Below, piece by piece: positions 25,976 to 35,293 of a DNA stretch of 64,000 bases. The notes under the pieces were generated by a model that saw only the letters and a list, made by a program, of their open reading frames with translations, was not told where the DNA came from and ran no database searches. Position 1 is the stretch's first letter, and each line of letters opens with the position of its first letter. Origin of the DNA: Peribacillus simplex (GTDB lineage Bacteria; Bacillota; Bacilli; Bacillales; DSM-1321). The stretch spans positions 1,144,001 to 1,208,000 of the forward strand of contig NZ_CP011008.1 of assembly GCF_001578185.1 (NCBI RefSeq). The letters are read 5' to 3'. A program made the position numbers and the translations under genes.

Positions 25976-27187
25976 TTGAGCGGTGTGAAGTTCATTCATG
26001 CGGCAGATCTCCATTTGGATAGTCCCTTTTCAGGGTTGAAGGATATGCCGACATCTATATTAAAGGAATTAAGGGACAGTCCGTTTAAAGCTTTTAAAAC
26101 TATCATTAATGAAGCAATTTCCCATCAGGTTGACTTTATCGTGTTATCAGGGGATCTATTTGATGGGGAAAATCGGAGTCTCCGGACACAGGTCCGGTTT
26201 CGAACTGAAATGGAAAAACTCCAGCAGCATCAGATCCCTGCTTATATCATTCATGGTAACCATGATCATCTCAGCGGCTCATGGACTACTGTGGAGCTGC
26301 CGGATAATGTCCACGTCTTTTCAGGGAAAACGGAAGTGAAACGGTTTGAAAAAATCGATGGGACGACTGTCCACCTTTATGGATTCAGTTATCCACGCCG
26401 TCACGTAAGGGAGAGAATGATTGAAACCTACATAAAAGCTGAAGGGGCCGATTATCATATAGGCCTGCTTCATGGGAATTTGGAAGGCAATTCCGAACAT
26501 AGCCCATACGCCCCTTTTTCATTGAAGGAACTAGCTGCTAAAGATTTCGATTACTGGGCATTAGGCCATATTCATAAACATCAGGTAGTATCAGAAGATC
26601 CGCTGGTGATTTACCCAGGGAATATTCAAGGCAGGAATCGAAAGGAATCTGGCGTTAAAGGGTGCCTTCTCGTCGAATTTGACGGAGACACGAAGCGCCG
26701 TTCCTTTATTGAGACCTCTGAGGTGATATGGGAAAGCGAAACAATTGAAATATCCGCGGAAGGTGGATTTGATGCCCTGCTCAAACAATGCAAGGAAGTA
26801 GTTGAACAGAAGGGTTTCGATGGGAGAAGCTTTCTTTTGGAATTGAAGCTGGATGCAGGTGACGCAGCAGGCCCTTTCGGGGAATATCTTGAGGAATTAA
26901 ACCAGATTTTGCAGGATGAGGAGCAAGGCGAATCGTTTATCTGGGTGTATAAAATCAAAGTCATCCAGTCCATGCCGATGATTAGGTCAAATGAAAGAAT
27001 ATCGCCCTTTATGGCTGAGGTATCGATGCTTGCATCTGAATTTGATGATACGGATGCTGCTCTGGCCCCGCTTTATATTCATCCGGGTGCAAGAAGGTTT
27101 CTTGATTCAATAGAGCCGGAAGAGCAGAGGGAGCTTTTGGATGAAGCGGAAAGATGGCTTTTGCAAGTTTTTGAAGCGAATAAATGA
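25976..27187 (+). CDS. yhaO: YhaO, Mre11/SbcD-like DNA repair phosphoesterase
   Basis: A 403-residue calcineurin-type metallophosphoesterase (B. subtilis YhaO is about 408). Metal-binding motifs are all present: AADLHLDSP (about 9-17), LSGDLFDG (about 58), HGNHDH (about 91), LLHGNLEG (about 164) and LGHIHKH (about 197). Together with the next gene it forms an SbcD/SbcC (Mre11/Rad50)-like pair, expected to process DNA ends. I use the TTG at 25976 because GAGGTGAT lies 5 bases upstream; the frame is open upstream as far as 25811, inside the preceding terminator, but without a start signal. Separated from yhaN by 21 bases. Confidence 0.85.
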   Translation: MSGVKFIHAADLHLDSPFSGLKDMPTSILKELRDSPFKAFKTIINEAISHQVDFIVLSGDLFDGENRSLRTQVRFRTEMEKLQQHQIPAYIIHGNHDHLSGSWTTVELPDNVHVFSGKTEVKRFEKIDGTTVHLYGFSYPRRHVRERMIETYIKAEGADYHIGLLHGNLEGNSEHSPYAPFSLKELAAKDFDYWALGHIHKHQVVSEDPLVIYPGNIQGRNRKESGVKGCLLVEFDGDTKRRSFIETSEVIWESETIEISAEGGFDALLKQCKEVVEQKGFDGRSFLLELKLDAGDAAGPFGEYLEELNQILQDEEQGESFIWVYKIKVIQSMPMIRSNERISPFMAEVSMLASEFDDTDAALAPLYIHPGARRFLDSIEPEEQRELLDEAERWLLQVFEANK

Positions 27188-27208
27188 ATGTAGGGAGGAG
27201 GAACGGAT

Positions 27209-30200
27209 TTGATTATTAAAGACCTCCATGTTTATGGTTACGGCAAACTGGAAAATCAGCGTTTTCCTGAATTGGGACAGCTGCAGGTTTTCTTTGGGGA
27301 AAATGAATCGGGCAAGTCAACCATCATGTCCTTCATTCATAGTATGCTGTTTGGTTTTCCGACAAAGGTTCAAAACGAACCGCGTTACGAGCCCAAAATG
27401 CATGCCAAATATGGGGGAAGGCTCAGTCTCATAACAAAAAATGATGGGGAAATCGTCATTGAGCGTGTGAAGGGAAAAGCTACTGGTGATGTGAAATTGA
27501 CCTTTGAAGATGGAAGGGTTGGCGGCGAGGAAGAATTGAATGAAATTCTCCATGGCGTTGATAAAAACTATTACCAAGCCATTTTTTCTTTCGACCTTCA
27601 AGGTCTGCAGGGATTACATACACTAAGTGAAGGGACCATGAGTAAATATCTGCTTTCAGCTGGGCTTATTGGGAATGATAAACTTCTTGAAGCCGAAACG
27701 AAATTGCAAAAGGAGCTTGATTTAAGGTTCAAGCCATCAGGCCAAAAACCTTTACTGAATGTGAGGTTGAAAGAACTTAAGGAATTGCAGAAAAAGGTAA
27801 AAGCATCAGAAGAAGAACAGCAGTCATATACGGCATTACTTCAGGAAGAAGCAAAACTTAAGGAGGAGCTCTCTAAAGTCACGATAGATATTCAAGAGAT
27901 TGAAGAAAACCTTGTTAACGTGAGTACTTTTTTGCGAATTAAGCCCTTGGTTGAAGAACAGGAGGACCTTGAAACCGAAATAAGTAAAATCAAGGATGTA
28001 AGTTTTCCTGTCGATGGTTTAAAAAGACTTGAACAGTTTCAGGCAGTTGGAATGCCCATGAAAGCCCAACTGTCCGCATTGACGGATAAGATGGCCAAAC
28101 TTGAAGGGAATCTCACGGAAATCGAAATCAATCCTTTCATCAAGGAACATAAAGATCAGATTGAGCATGCTATCGATCAAGGAACATTGCTGGAGAAGCT
28201 TGAGCTGGATATAAGAAGAGCGGAACATGATAGGTTGATGGAAGAAAAGAATATCGAAAAGGTGAAGCAGCAATTATTCTTGGATGTTTCTGATGATGAA
28301 ATAAGAAAACTTGATATCAGTAGTTTTATGAAGGAAAAGGTCAAAAGGACGGAGAGGGAAAAGCATCAACTTCAAAATGATAAAAAACAGCTTGATGATA
28401 AATATGGACAGCAAAAGGGAAGTCTGGAAACTACAGAATCCCGCTTGAAGGAGATAAAGGCCCAGTTACTGCCAGATGAAAAAAGAATCGAGCTGGAGTC
28501 CTTATACAACAAGCAGAATAACACCGAATTTGAAGCAGCACAATCCCTTATTCTTGATGAACAAATACTCGAGCTTGAAAAGCAATTGGCTTTACAGAGA
28601 AAGAAGGGAGCGCATAACCGTAAACGTTCACTTATCATGAATGGCAGTTTAATAGTACTTCTTTGTTTAGGTGCGATTGGAAGTTATTTCAGTGAACAGA
28701 TTTTGTTGGGGATTATACTTCTAGCCATGGCTGTTCTGTTTGCGGTTTCCAGGTCCCTCTTCAAAGGTGATGATATATTGTCAGGGTATATCCGGCAATT
28801 GGATGAGATGAAAAGGAAAAGGGCTGCAATTGGAAGTGAAACCAATCGAGTGAGTGAAGGGGAGTCGATAGGACAGTTGCTTGAACTGGACCGACGTCTC
28901 CAAAGGCGGCTTGAAAGTGAAAGGTTCAAGTATGAAGAAAGAGAGGAAGCGTTTGAATCGACGATTCAGGAATATACCGCTTGGGAAGCTGGCAGGGACC
29001 GATTGGAAAAAGAGGTGAGAGGCATTCTAAGCGGTTGGGGCATGTCTTATCCCGGAATGGAATACAATCTTGAATCTGTATTTGAACTGCTTGAGAAATG
29101 GAAGGAAGCCGTTGACAGGAAATATGAAACAATCAAGCGGTTCCAATTTCTACATACAGAGTTTGAAGGTAAATCGAAGGCTTTATTTCATTTTGCATAC
29201 AGCCTTGATTTCGAACCTGCCACATGGCGGGAAGCAATTAGCCTTTTGAAACGGGAAATGAATAAAACGGTTGAATTCTCCGTTCAATTAACGCAATGGA
29301 TGCAGGAACGGAGTCGTTTGGCGAACGAAATCGAGCAGTTGACGATGGAAAAAGACTATCTCGATGCGGAAATGGAGCAGCTTTTTGAGATAGCGAATGT
29401 AAAGGGTGAGGAAGAGTTCAGACATGACGCCGCCTTGTCCGAAAAGAAAATCACTTTCCAAAAACAACTTGATTTGATTACCATTCAAATTGGACAATCG
29501 AGAATGCTGCCTGATCAAATCCAAACTTACCTAAAACAGGGGATCACCACATATACATTTGAAAACTTGGAACGGAAACGGAAGGATTCTGTAAAGGTGA
29601 AATCACTTTTATTAGAGAAACAGTCGGATGCGAAGCATAGGATAAAACAGCTTGAAGCTTCAGGGATTCATGATGACCTACTTCATCGTTTTTATGAAGA
29701 AAGGGCTGCATTTAACGAAGAAGCAAAGGAATGGGCGAAATTGGCAATAGCCAAAAGCTTATTGAATAAAACCTTGGACCGATATAAAAGGGAACGCCTA
29801 CCGAAGGTCATCGCCGATGCAGAGCGGCATTTTGCCTTTTTAACGAATGGAAGCTATCGAAAAATCATCCTTGACCAGTCGGGAGAAGGAATTTGGGTAC
29901 AGCGAAGTGATGGCTTGAGTTTCAGGGTTGAAGAGGTCAGCCGCGGGACAGCAGAGCAAATATATGTTTCCCTAAGGCTCGCACTTGCTGATCATACTTT
30001 TGAAAATGATTCATTCCCTCTCATCATTGATGATAGTTTCGTCAATTTTGATGAGGAAAGGACAAAACGGACGCTTGAGTTATTGAAAAAGGTATCGGAA
30101 AAGCGGCAAATTTTCTTTTTTACGTGTCATCGACATGTAGTGGAACACTTTACTGAAAATCAAGTAATTCATCTATCCAGTCCCGTATTGCGCCAAAATA

Positions 30201-30229
30201 GGAATGATTTGATCATCCCCAAAATATAA
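27209..30229 (+). CDS. yhaN: YhaN, Rad50/SMC-like ATPase with membrane hairpin
   Basis: A 1006-residue AAA/ABC-type ATPase (B. subtilis YhaN is about 963). The Walker A motif FGENESGKST is at about 29-38. Two long coiled-coil arms follow, interrupted at about 473-517 by two hydrophobic segments (LIMNGSLIVLLCLGAIGSYF and ILLGIILLAMAVLFAVS) in place of the zinc hook of Rad50. The Walker B and D-loop region PLIIDDSFVNFDEERT is near 937-952. The hairpin suggests that the coiled-coil apex sits in the membrane. TTG start with GGAGGAGG upstream. It partners YhaO. Confidence 0.85.
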   Translation: MIIKDLHVYGYGKLENQRFPELGQLQVFFGENESGKSTIMSFIHSMLFGFPTKVQNEPRYEPKMHAKYGGRLSLITKNDGEIVIERVKGKATGDVKLTFEDGRVGGEEELNEILHGVDKNYYQAIFSFDLQGLQGLHTLSEGTMSKYLLSAGLIGNDKLLEAETKLQKELDLRFKPSGQKPLLNVRLKELKELQKKVKASEEEQQSYTALLQEEAKLKEELSKVTIDIQEIEENLVNVSTFLRIKPLVEEQEDLETEISKIKDVSFPVDGLKRLEQFQAVGMPMKAQLSALTDKMAKLEGNLTEIEINPFIKEHKDQIEHAIDQGTLLEKLELDIRRAEHDRLMEEKNIEKVKQQLFLDVSDDEIRKLDISSFMKEKVKRTEREKHQLQNDKKQLDDKYGQQKGSLETTESRLKEIKAQLLPDEKRIELESLYNKQNNTEFEAAQSLILDEQILELEKQLALQRKKGAHNRKRSLIMNGSLIVLLCLGAIGSYFSEQILLGIILLAMAVLFAVSRSLFKGDDILSGYIRQLDEMKRKRAAIGSETNRVSEGESIGQLLELDRRLQRRLESERFKYEEREEAFESTIQEYTAWEAGRDRLEKEVRGILSGWGMSYPGMEYNLESVFELLEKWKEAVDRKYETIKRFQFLHTEFEGKSKALFHFAYSLDFEPATWREAISLLKREMNKTVEFSVQLTQWMQERSRLANEIEQLTMEKDYLDAEMEQLFEIANVKGEEEFRHDAALSEKKITFQKQLDLITIQIGQSRMLPDQIQTYLKQGITTYTFENLERKRKDSVKVKSLLLEKQSDAKHRIKQLEASGIHDDLLHRFYEERAAFNEEAKEWAKLAIAKSLLNKTLDRYKRERLPKVIADAERHFAFLTNGSYRKIILDQSGEGIWVQRSDGLSFRVEEVSRGTAEQIYVSLRLALADHTFENDSFPLIIDDSFVNFDEERTKRTLELLKKVSEKRQIFFFTCHRHVVEHFTENQVIHLSSPVLRQNRNDLIIPKI

Positions 30230-30263
30230 TGGGATTTAAACTATAAAAAAGAGAGTGAAGTCA

Positions 30264-30677
30264 TTGAATATGAATGAGTTTATAGGCCACCATGATTCTT
30301 CCCTAGAGTTAATCATCGAAAAGGAGTTTCCTGATAGACGATGTGTTGGGGGAAAATATTCTGCCGAAGGGCATACGATCACTTTGTATAGGAGAGATAT
30401 CGAAATTCAGTGTGAACGCTCCCTAGGCTCGCTTCAGAGGCTCGAGGAATATACATGGGTGATTCTCACACATGAGATGGGCCACGCGTTAGACCCCGAC
30501 CTTGCTTTGCTGAGTGAGGAGCTATACAATACAGGAAAATCAGAAATCCTTTATCAAATAGAGGTCAATGCCTGGAACATCGCAGAAGGATTAGTCCCTT
30601 TTATCGATCAGGCTTTATTTACCTTCATTAGAGATGAATCCCTGGCACATTGTACTAACCGCCTGCTGGTCGGTTAA
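30264..30677 (+). CDS. Small hypothetical HExxH metallopeptidase-like protein
   Basis: A 137-residue protein with THEMGHALD, a zincin-type HExxH motif, at about residues 72-80, and an acidic helix SEELYNTGKSEILYQIEVNA downstream whose glutamates could supply the third metal ligand. It resembles small zincin domains (IrrE/SprT-like size) but I do not recognise the family. Start choice is uncertain: TTG at 30264, GTG at 30255 and ATG at 30270 are all in frame with only a weak Shine-Dalgarno sequence. It lies 34 bases after yhaN and has its own terminator; B. subtilis, as I recall, has nothing comparable here. Confidence 0.55.
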   Translation: MNMNEFIGHHDSSLELIIEKEFPDRRCVGGKYSAEGHTITLYRRDIEIQCERSLGSLQRLEEYTWVILTHEMGHALDPDLALLSEELYNTGKSEILYQIEVNAWNIAEGLVPFIDQALFTFIRDESLAHCTNRLLVG

Positions 30678-30681
30678 AAAG

Positions 30682-30708
30682 CTCTCCAAATGGAGGGTTT
30701 TTTTTTAT
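30682..30708 (+). terminator. Terminator after the HExxH protein gene
   Basis: CTCTCC pairs with GGAGGG around AAAT, followed by nine T. Confidence 0.85.
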
Positions 30709-30932
30709 CTAAATGGGGTTTGAAAGTTCAAACAGGTGATTGCCCTAAAGGGGGAATCTGTACTAATGAATCGTTTGTGCAGAAGCTAAAGGCAAGTGGT
30801 AATGATAGGGTAATGGACTGGATTTTTTTACATTAATGTTTCCAAAGAAAGCTATATCTTTAATTGAGTGACACTTTATGATTCATTTGAGAGGAATGGG
30901 ACACGAAATTCTGGATATATTCTTTTTTAAGA

Positions 30933-30961
30933 TTGACAGTGAGAATCATTTTCATTAAACT
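30933..30961 (+). promoter_or_regulatory. SigA promoter of the siderophore ATPase operon
   Basis: TTGACA (30933-30938), a 17-base spacer and TAAACT (30956-30961). The Fur box fills the spacer. Confidence 0.65.
30940..30954 (+). promoter_or_regulatory. Fur box
   Basis: TGAGAATCATTTTCA matches the 7-1-7 inverted-repeat Fur consensus of B. subtilis (TGATAAT-N-ATTATCA) at 13 of 15 positions. It lies between -35 and -10, so Fur with iron should block transcription. Confidence 0.8.
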
Positions 30962-30993
30962 AGTATTATTAGACTAAAAAGGGGAGTATTTTA

Positions 30994-31818
30994 ATGCGAC
31001 CAGCTATTAACACACAGTCTCTATCGCTCGGTTATGGTGATAAATTAATTATAAATGATATGAATATAAAAATACCCGATGGGGAGATCACCGTGTTCAT
31101 CGGTGCTAATGGATGTGGAAAATCAACACTGCTAAGGTCGGTTGCCCGCTTGTTAAAACCTCAATCCGGCTCGGTTTTACTTGAAGGCAAAGCGATTTCA
31201 ACCATGTCATCGAAGGATGTAGCAAGAAAGATGGCGATCCTTCCGCAGTCGCCTGTTGCTCCTGAAGGACTCACAGTCTATCAACTTGTTAAACAAGGAA
31301 GATATCCTTATCAAAGTTGGTTAAAACAGTGGAGCTCCATGGATGAAGAAAAAGTTCAAAAGGCAATTGAAGCAACGAACCTGACAGAATTGAAAGATCG
31401 TGCAGTCGATGAATTATCGGGAGGTCAGAAGCAACGCGCATGGATAGCGATGACTCTGGCTCAGGATACGGACATCATTTTGTTGGATGAACCGACTACA
31501 TATCTTGATATGACCCACCAAATCGAGATTTTGGACTTATTGTTCGAGTTGAATGAGTTTGAGAACAGAACGATCGTGATGGTGCTTCATGATTTGAATT
31601 TAGCTTGCCGTTATGCGGATAACCTGGTGGCACTTAAAGACGGAGCGATACATGCTCAAGGTCGGCCAGAGGATATCATCACGCCTGACTTGGTGCAGCA
31701 TGTATTCGGCATGGAGTGTCAAATTTCTTTTGATCCAATTTTCGGCAGTCCCATGTGCATCCCGTTTGGTAAAGGCCGTTACGCTCGAAGTCAGGTGAAA
31801 GCGCTGGCCAATGCATAA
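30994..31818 (+). CDS. yusV: Iron-siderophore ABC transporter ATPase (YusV-like)
   Basis: A 274-residue FecE-type ATPase, close to B. subtilis YusV (about 275 residues), which energises several siderophore permeases made elsewhere. Walker A is GANGCGKST (about 37-45), the signature LSGGQKQR is near 141, Walker B IILLDEPTTYLD is near 161 and the switch HDLNLA near 197. No permease or binding-protein gene is adjacent, consistent with a stand-alone shared ATPase. A Fur box controls the promoter. It overlaps the next gene by 8 bases. Confidence 0.85.
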   Translation: MRPAINTQSLSLGYGDKLIINDMNIKIPDGEITVFIGANGCGKSTLLRSVARLLKPQSGSVLLEGKAISTMSSKDVARKMAILPQSPVAPEGLTVYQLVKQGRYPYQSWLKQWSSMDEEKVQKAIEATNLTELKDRAVDELSGGQKQRAWIAMTLAQDTDIILLDEPTTYLDMTHQIEILDLLFELNEFENRTIVMVLHDLNLACRYADNLVALKDGAIHAQGRPEDIITPDLVQHVFGMECQISFDPIFGSPMCIPFGKGRYARSQVKALANA

Positions 31819-32509
31819 CCTCTCACCATCTATTGAAAAAGAGCTTCAAGGATATCGCGTATCGTTTCGAGATGATGCCAAGGTTTCCAAGACTTTCAAT
31901 CATGTTGATGAGCTGATTGAGTATGCAAAAGCCCGGTCTGGGGCGGAAACGTCAAGAATAGCAATTTCAATGTGGTTCAGACGTTATGCTTTTTTTGTCA
32001 CGGCACAATTTTATATGTTCAGCAAACATCGGCTTATCTGGGAAGGCACACTTCAGGACATTGGCGTTTTGGATGATCCAGAAGATGAACATTGGCTTCC
32101 AGATTTTTTGCTGAAAATTAACAGGTGGAGCAATGTTCCGGAAAAGGAAAGCTCTTCTGCCCTACATTCCATATTAAGCAGCTTTGGAGCGGATGCCATT
32201 CGCACATTTTCCGGAACTACTAAAATATCGAGACTTGTACTTTGGGAAAATATTTGGAGCTACACGGTCTGGATGTATAGCGAGTTACTGAAGCAGACAG
32301 ATATAAAGACGCGGGTTGGAAGGGACATTGAAAGGCTGCTTGAAGATGAAACATGGCTGAATATTGAAACACGTTCACCTTTTAAAAGATTCATTGGGGA
32401 AAAAAATGTTCCGGAGTCCATGAATCCTTATAAACGGGTGACATGCTGCTTATATTTCCGAATTGAGGGCCAGGATAAGTGTGCGTATTGTCCGAACAAG
32501 AACTGTTGA
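31811..32509 (+). CDS. FhuF-like ferric siderophore reductase
   Basis: A 232-residue protein ending CCLYFRIEGQDKCAYC plus PNKNC. Cysteines 213, 224 and 227, with 212, give the C-C-x10-C-x2-C pattern that holds the 2Fe-2S cluster in FhuF-type siderophore-iron reductases. The upstream part has the Trp-rich MWFRRYAFFVTAQFYMFSKH segment of that family. It would release iron from imported ferric siderophores in the cytoplasm. The ATG overlaps the ATPase gene by 8 bases and lacks a strong ribosome binding site, so coupling is likely. A terminator follows. Confidence 0.8.
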   Translation: MHNLSPSIEKELQGYRVSFRDDAKVSKTFNHVDELIEYAKARSGAETSRIAISMWFRRYAFFVTAQFYMFSKHRLIWEGTLQDIGVLDDPEDEHWLPDFLLKINRWSNVPEKESSSALHSILSSFGADAIRTFSGTTKISRLVLWENIWSYTVWMYSELLKQTDIKTRVGRDIERLLEDETWLNIETRSPFKRFIGEKNVPESMNPYKRVTCCLYFRIEGQDKCAYCPNKNC

Positions 32510-32524
32510 AATAGATCTGAATGG

Positions 32525-32556
32525 AAAACCAGGCTTGATTTCAAGCCTGGTTTTCC
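32525..32556 (+). terminator. Terminator after the siderophore reductase gene
   Basis: AAAACCAGGCTTG (32525-32537) pairs with CAAGCCTGGTTTT (32542-32554). Confidence 0.9.
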
Positions 32557-32644
32557 TGTGGGGTGAAAGTGACGGCAGCTTAGTCTTTTCCTTTCAATTG
32601 TCTGTACTTATTAACGAAAACTAAACGCACTAACTAGATTGATA

Positions 32645-32653
32645 TGTTATAAT
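32645..32653 (+). promoter_or_regulatory. Extended -10 element of the yhaM promoter
   Basis: TGTTATAAT: a consensus TATAAT (32648-32653) with the TG of an extended -10. No good -35 is seen. Confidence 0.5.
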
Positions 32654-32683
32654 GTTGATATTTAATTGAACGGGGGCAGTCGC

Positions 32684-33622
32684 ATGGGAAATGGGATCAT
32701 ACACTACGGAATTGGTGAAGTAGTAGATATATATATGTATATTAAAACGAGTACAAAAGCGGTTGCAAGTAATGGAAAGCCGTTTTTAACATTGATTTTG
32801 TGTGATAAAACCGGGGAAATCGAAGCGAAGCTATGGGATGTTTCCGAGGCTGATGAGAAAACATACAGTGCGGAAGCTACGGTGAAAGTCCAGGGGGAAG
32901 TCCAGAATTATCGGGGACGCAGCCAATTGAAAATCCGTAATATTAGACTTACATCAGATGCCGATGGCGTCACGAAAGCCGATTTAATTCAAACGGCGCC
33001 TTTAAGTCAAGAAGAAATGATGGAAACCATCACTCAATTCATTTTTGAAATGAGGAATCCGAATATCCAAAGGGTGACTAGGCACCTCATTAAAAAATAC
33101 CAGAATGAATTCCTGACGTTTCCTGCTGCCACCAAGAACCATCATGAGTATATGTCGGGACTTGCCTATCACGTGGTATCGATGTTAGGGCTGGCTAAGG
33201 CCATTTCAACACTATATCCCTCGCTCAACAGGGATCTTTTGTATGCAGGAGTCATCCTGCATGATCTTGGAAAGGTACATGAGCTATCTGGACCAGTGTC
33301 GACTGTTTATACTGTCGAAGGGAACTTGTTGGGGCATATCACCATCATGGTAAATGAAGTCGGTAAAGCTGCAGAGGAATTAGGCATTGAAGCAGAAGAA
33401 ATCATGATTCTAAAGCACTTGATATTAAGCCATCATGGTAAAGCGGAATGGGGCAGCCCCAAACCGCCAATGGTGAGGGAAGCGGAAGTGTTACATTATA
33501 TTGATAATATGGATGCCAAGATAAATATGATGGACCGCGCCTTGGAAAAAGTGAAACCGGGTGAATTTACGGAAAGAGTCTTTGCGCTCGATAATCGTTC
33601 ATTCTATAAACCAACATTTTAA
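32684..33622 (+). CDS. yhaM: YhaM, 3'-5' exoribonuclease
   Basis: A 312-residue protein (B. subtilis YhaM is about 314) with an N-terminal OB-fold (about 14-85; [20 protein letters not shown]) and a C-terminal HD domain: [11 protein letters not shown] near 152 and HDLGKVHE near 195. YhaM trims RNA from the 3' end in a metal-dependent way. I use the ATG at 32684, which has GGGGGC upstream and gives the [12 protein letters not shown] start that fits the family; an in-frame start at 32666 is also open. It has its own promoter here because the siderophore genes separate it from yhaON. Confidence 0.9.
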   Translation: MGNGIIHYGIGEVVDIYMYIKTSTKAVASNGKPFLTLILCDKTGEIEAKLWDVSEADEKTYSAEATVKVQGEVQNYRGRSQLKIRNIRLTSDADGVTKADLIQTAPLSQEEMMETITQFIFEMRNPNIQRVTRHLIKKYQNEFLTFPAATKNHHEYMSGLAYHVVSMLGLAKAISTLYPSLNRDLLYAGVILHDLGKVHELSGPVSTVYTVEGNLLGHITIMVNEVGKAAEELGIEAEEIMILKHLILSHHGKAEWGSPKPPMVREAEVLHYIDNMDAKINMMDRALEKVKPGEFTERVFALDNRSFYKPTF

Positions 33623-33624
33623 TG

Positions 33625-33667
33625 AATATGCTTCTTTCTCGATGGAGAAAGAAGCATATTTTTTTTG
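33625..33667 (+). terminator. Terminator after yhaM
   Basis: AATATGCTTCTTTCTC pairs with GAGAAAGAAGCATATT around GATG, followed by six more T. Confidence 0.9.
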
Positions 33668-33720
33668 TTCACGCATATCCTCTATTAAATGTATAGTAGA
33701 TTTTTTGGGAGGGAATGGAC

Positions 33721-33903
33721 ATGCCAATTTGGATCTGGTTCGTGTTTATTGGAATAATCGTCAGTGCAGTCATGTCAATTTGGACCGCTAGGCAGGAACG
33801 CCTCATAGATGATGCATGGATTGAGAAGGAAGGTCAGAAGTACATTGAACGTATGGAAGAAGAGCGTGAAAGGCGTAAAAAGGATATAAATCAGGGAGCA
33901 TAG
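33721..33903 (+). CDS. yhaL: YhaL, small sporulation-associated membrane protein
   Basis: A 60-residue protein: one N-terminal membrane segment (PIWIWFVFIGIIVSAVMS) followed by a charged coiled-coil-like tail with many Glu and Arg. This matches the YhaL family. GGGAGGGA directly abuts an ATG at 33715, so the ATG at 33721, 6 bases away, is the better start. It lies between yhaM and prsA as in B. subtilis. Confidence 0.8.
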   Translation: MPIWIWFVFIGIIVSAVMSIWTARQERLIDDAWIEKEGQKYIERMEEERERRKKDINQGA

Positions 33904-33916
33904 CTTGAATGATGAG

Positions 33917-33952
33917 AAAAAAAGCGACAGGCCAATGGCCTGTCGCTTTTTA
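33917..33952. terminator. Bidirectional terminator between yhaL and prsA
   Basis: AAAAAGCGACAGGCCA and TGGCCTGTCGCTTTTT form a near-perfect 16-base stem, with A and T tracts on opposite sides, serving both convergent genes. Confidence 0.9.
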
Positions 33953-33960
33953 CTATCCAA

Positions 33961-34827
33961 TTATTTTTCAGCTTTAGTTGCGTCACCAGAAGTGATGGCA
34001 TCTTTTAGATCTTTATCTTTAATCTTCACGTCAGCTTTTTTGACTTCTGAATTCAAAATATCTTGAACTTTAGCTTGGTCAATTTGAGCGACTTTCAACT
34101 TATACTCAAGATCTTTTTTCATATCTTTATATGGTTTCTTTTCTTTTGTATCAAGAAGTTGGATGATGTGGTAGCCGTAATCGGATTTAATCGGTTTGCT
34201 GATTTCATTTTTCTTCATTTTGTAAGCTTGTTCTTCAAATGCAGGAACCATTTCACCTTGACCGAACCAGCCTAGCTCCCCGCCTTTTTCAGCTGTGCCT
34301 GTGTCTGTTGAATATTCTTTTGCAAGTTTAGCGAAGTCTTCGCCTTTGGCCAATTTAGCTTCAACTTCGTCAGCAGTTTTTTTGTCTTTTACAAGAATAT
34401 GTCTCGCTTTGATTTGTGGTTTATAGTCTTCATAAGCTTTTTTTACGTCAGCTTCTTTTACTTTAATATCAGCAACGGCTGCTTTTTCTTGAAGCATGCC
34501 GATTTTAAGTGCACGTTTAAGATCATCTTCGCTCTTATATCCGGAAGAGGCCAGGGCAGTTTGGAAATTTTCACCCATTTGTTTTTTAAGCTCGTCCGTT
34601 TTAGCTTTTACTTCCTTATCCGTTACTGTATATTTCTTGGAAAGAACTTTTTCATAAATAAGTTCTTGAAGGACGGCATCACCATAACGGTCTTTCATTA
34701 CATTGTAAAGTTCTTCTTTAGATATATCTCCCGCTTTAGTTTCCACGACTGCTTCCTTGTCGCTGTTGCATGCTGTAAGTCCGATCAGCCCTGCAGTAAC
34801 AGCAATCGATAATGCCCATTTCTTCAT
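33961..34827 (-). CDS. prsA: PrsA, peptidyl-prolyl isomerase foldase lipoprotein
   Basis: A 288-residue lipoprotein (B. subtilis PrsA is 292). The signal peptide ends in the lipobox LTAC with Cys20. The parvulin domain (about 133-225) shows KARHILVKDKKTAD, GGELGWFGQGEMVP and SDYGYHIIQL. Helical NC domains flank it. It is anchored on the outside of the membrane, where it folds secreted proteins as they leave the Sec machinery. The gene is monocistronic and convergent with yhaL. In B. subtilis Hpr represses the genes of several secreted proteases whose export depends on PrsA; hpr lies 3 kb away. Confidence 0.95.
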   Translation of the reverse strand: MKKWALSIAVTAGLIGLTACNSDKEAVVETKAGDISKEELYNVMKDRYGDAVLQELIYEKVLSKKYTVTDKEVKAKTDELKKQMGENFQTALASSGYKSEDDLKRALKIGMLQEKAAVADIKVKEADVKKAYEDYKPQIKARHILVKDKKTADEVEAKLAKGEDFAKLAKEYSTDTGTAEKGGELGWFGQGEMVPAFEEQAYKMKKNEISKPIKSDYGYHIIQLLDTKEKKPYKDMKKDLEYKLKVAQIDQAKVQDILNSEVKKADVKIKDKDLKDAITSGDATKAEK

Positions 34828-35026
34828 AAAAACAACTCCTAGTTTTAAGTTTCTGGTTTGCTATTCTTCGTATTTCCACAAAATTAACTATAACATATTC
34901 TGGTTAGTTTACAAAAAATAATATATTGGTGTTTGAATAAGAATTTTTGGAAAATGGGTGAACGCCTACCCAGATAAAGAACCATTACATATGATAAATC
35001 GAGGACATCCAAAAGGAGGTAGCATA

Positions 35027-35110
35027 ATGAGTAATGGATTTAACGGAGGTTTCGCTTTGTTAGTGGTGTTATTCATTTTATTAATAATTGTAGGAGCATC
35101 CTTTTGCTAA
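35027..35110 (+). CDS. YjcZ-type 27-residue membrane peptide A
   Basis: The frame encodes MSNGFNGGFALLVVLFILLI and ends IVGASFC. AAAAGGAGGT (35011-35020) stands 6 bases before the ATG, an ideal ribosome binding site. Layout and core (GGFAL-VVLFILLII-GAS) match YjcZ-type sporulation peptides and the two others in this window. It is too short for usual ORF cut-offs. Confidence 0.8.
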   Translation: MSNGFNGGFALLVVLFILLIIVGASFC

Positions 35111-35293
35111 TAGTTCGCAATATTAATAATGGAAAGAGCCCACTCCTTTTGCCGTGGAGTTGAATAGGATAGGGTAGCCGCTACAAAAAAGATTGAATTG
35201 ATTATCAAGCTATGAAAGGAATGGATTCCTTTTGGCGGATATAAGAGTGTGCATGAAAATGCTATTACTTAAGAATGGAAGGGAGGAAGATCA

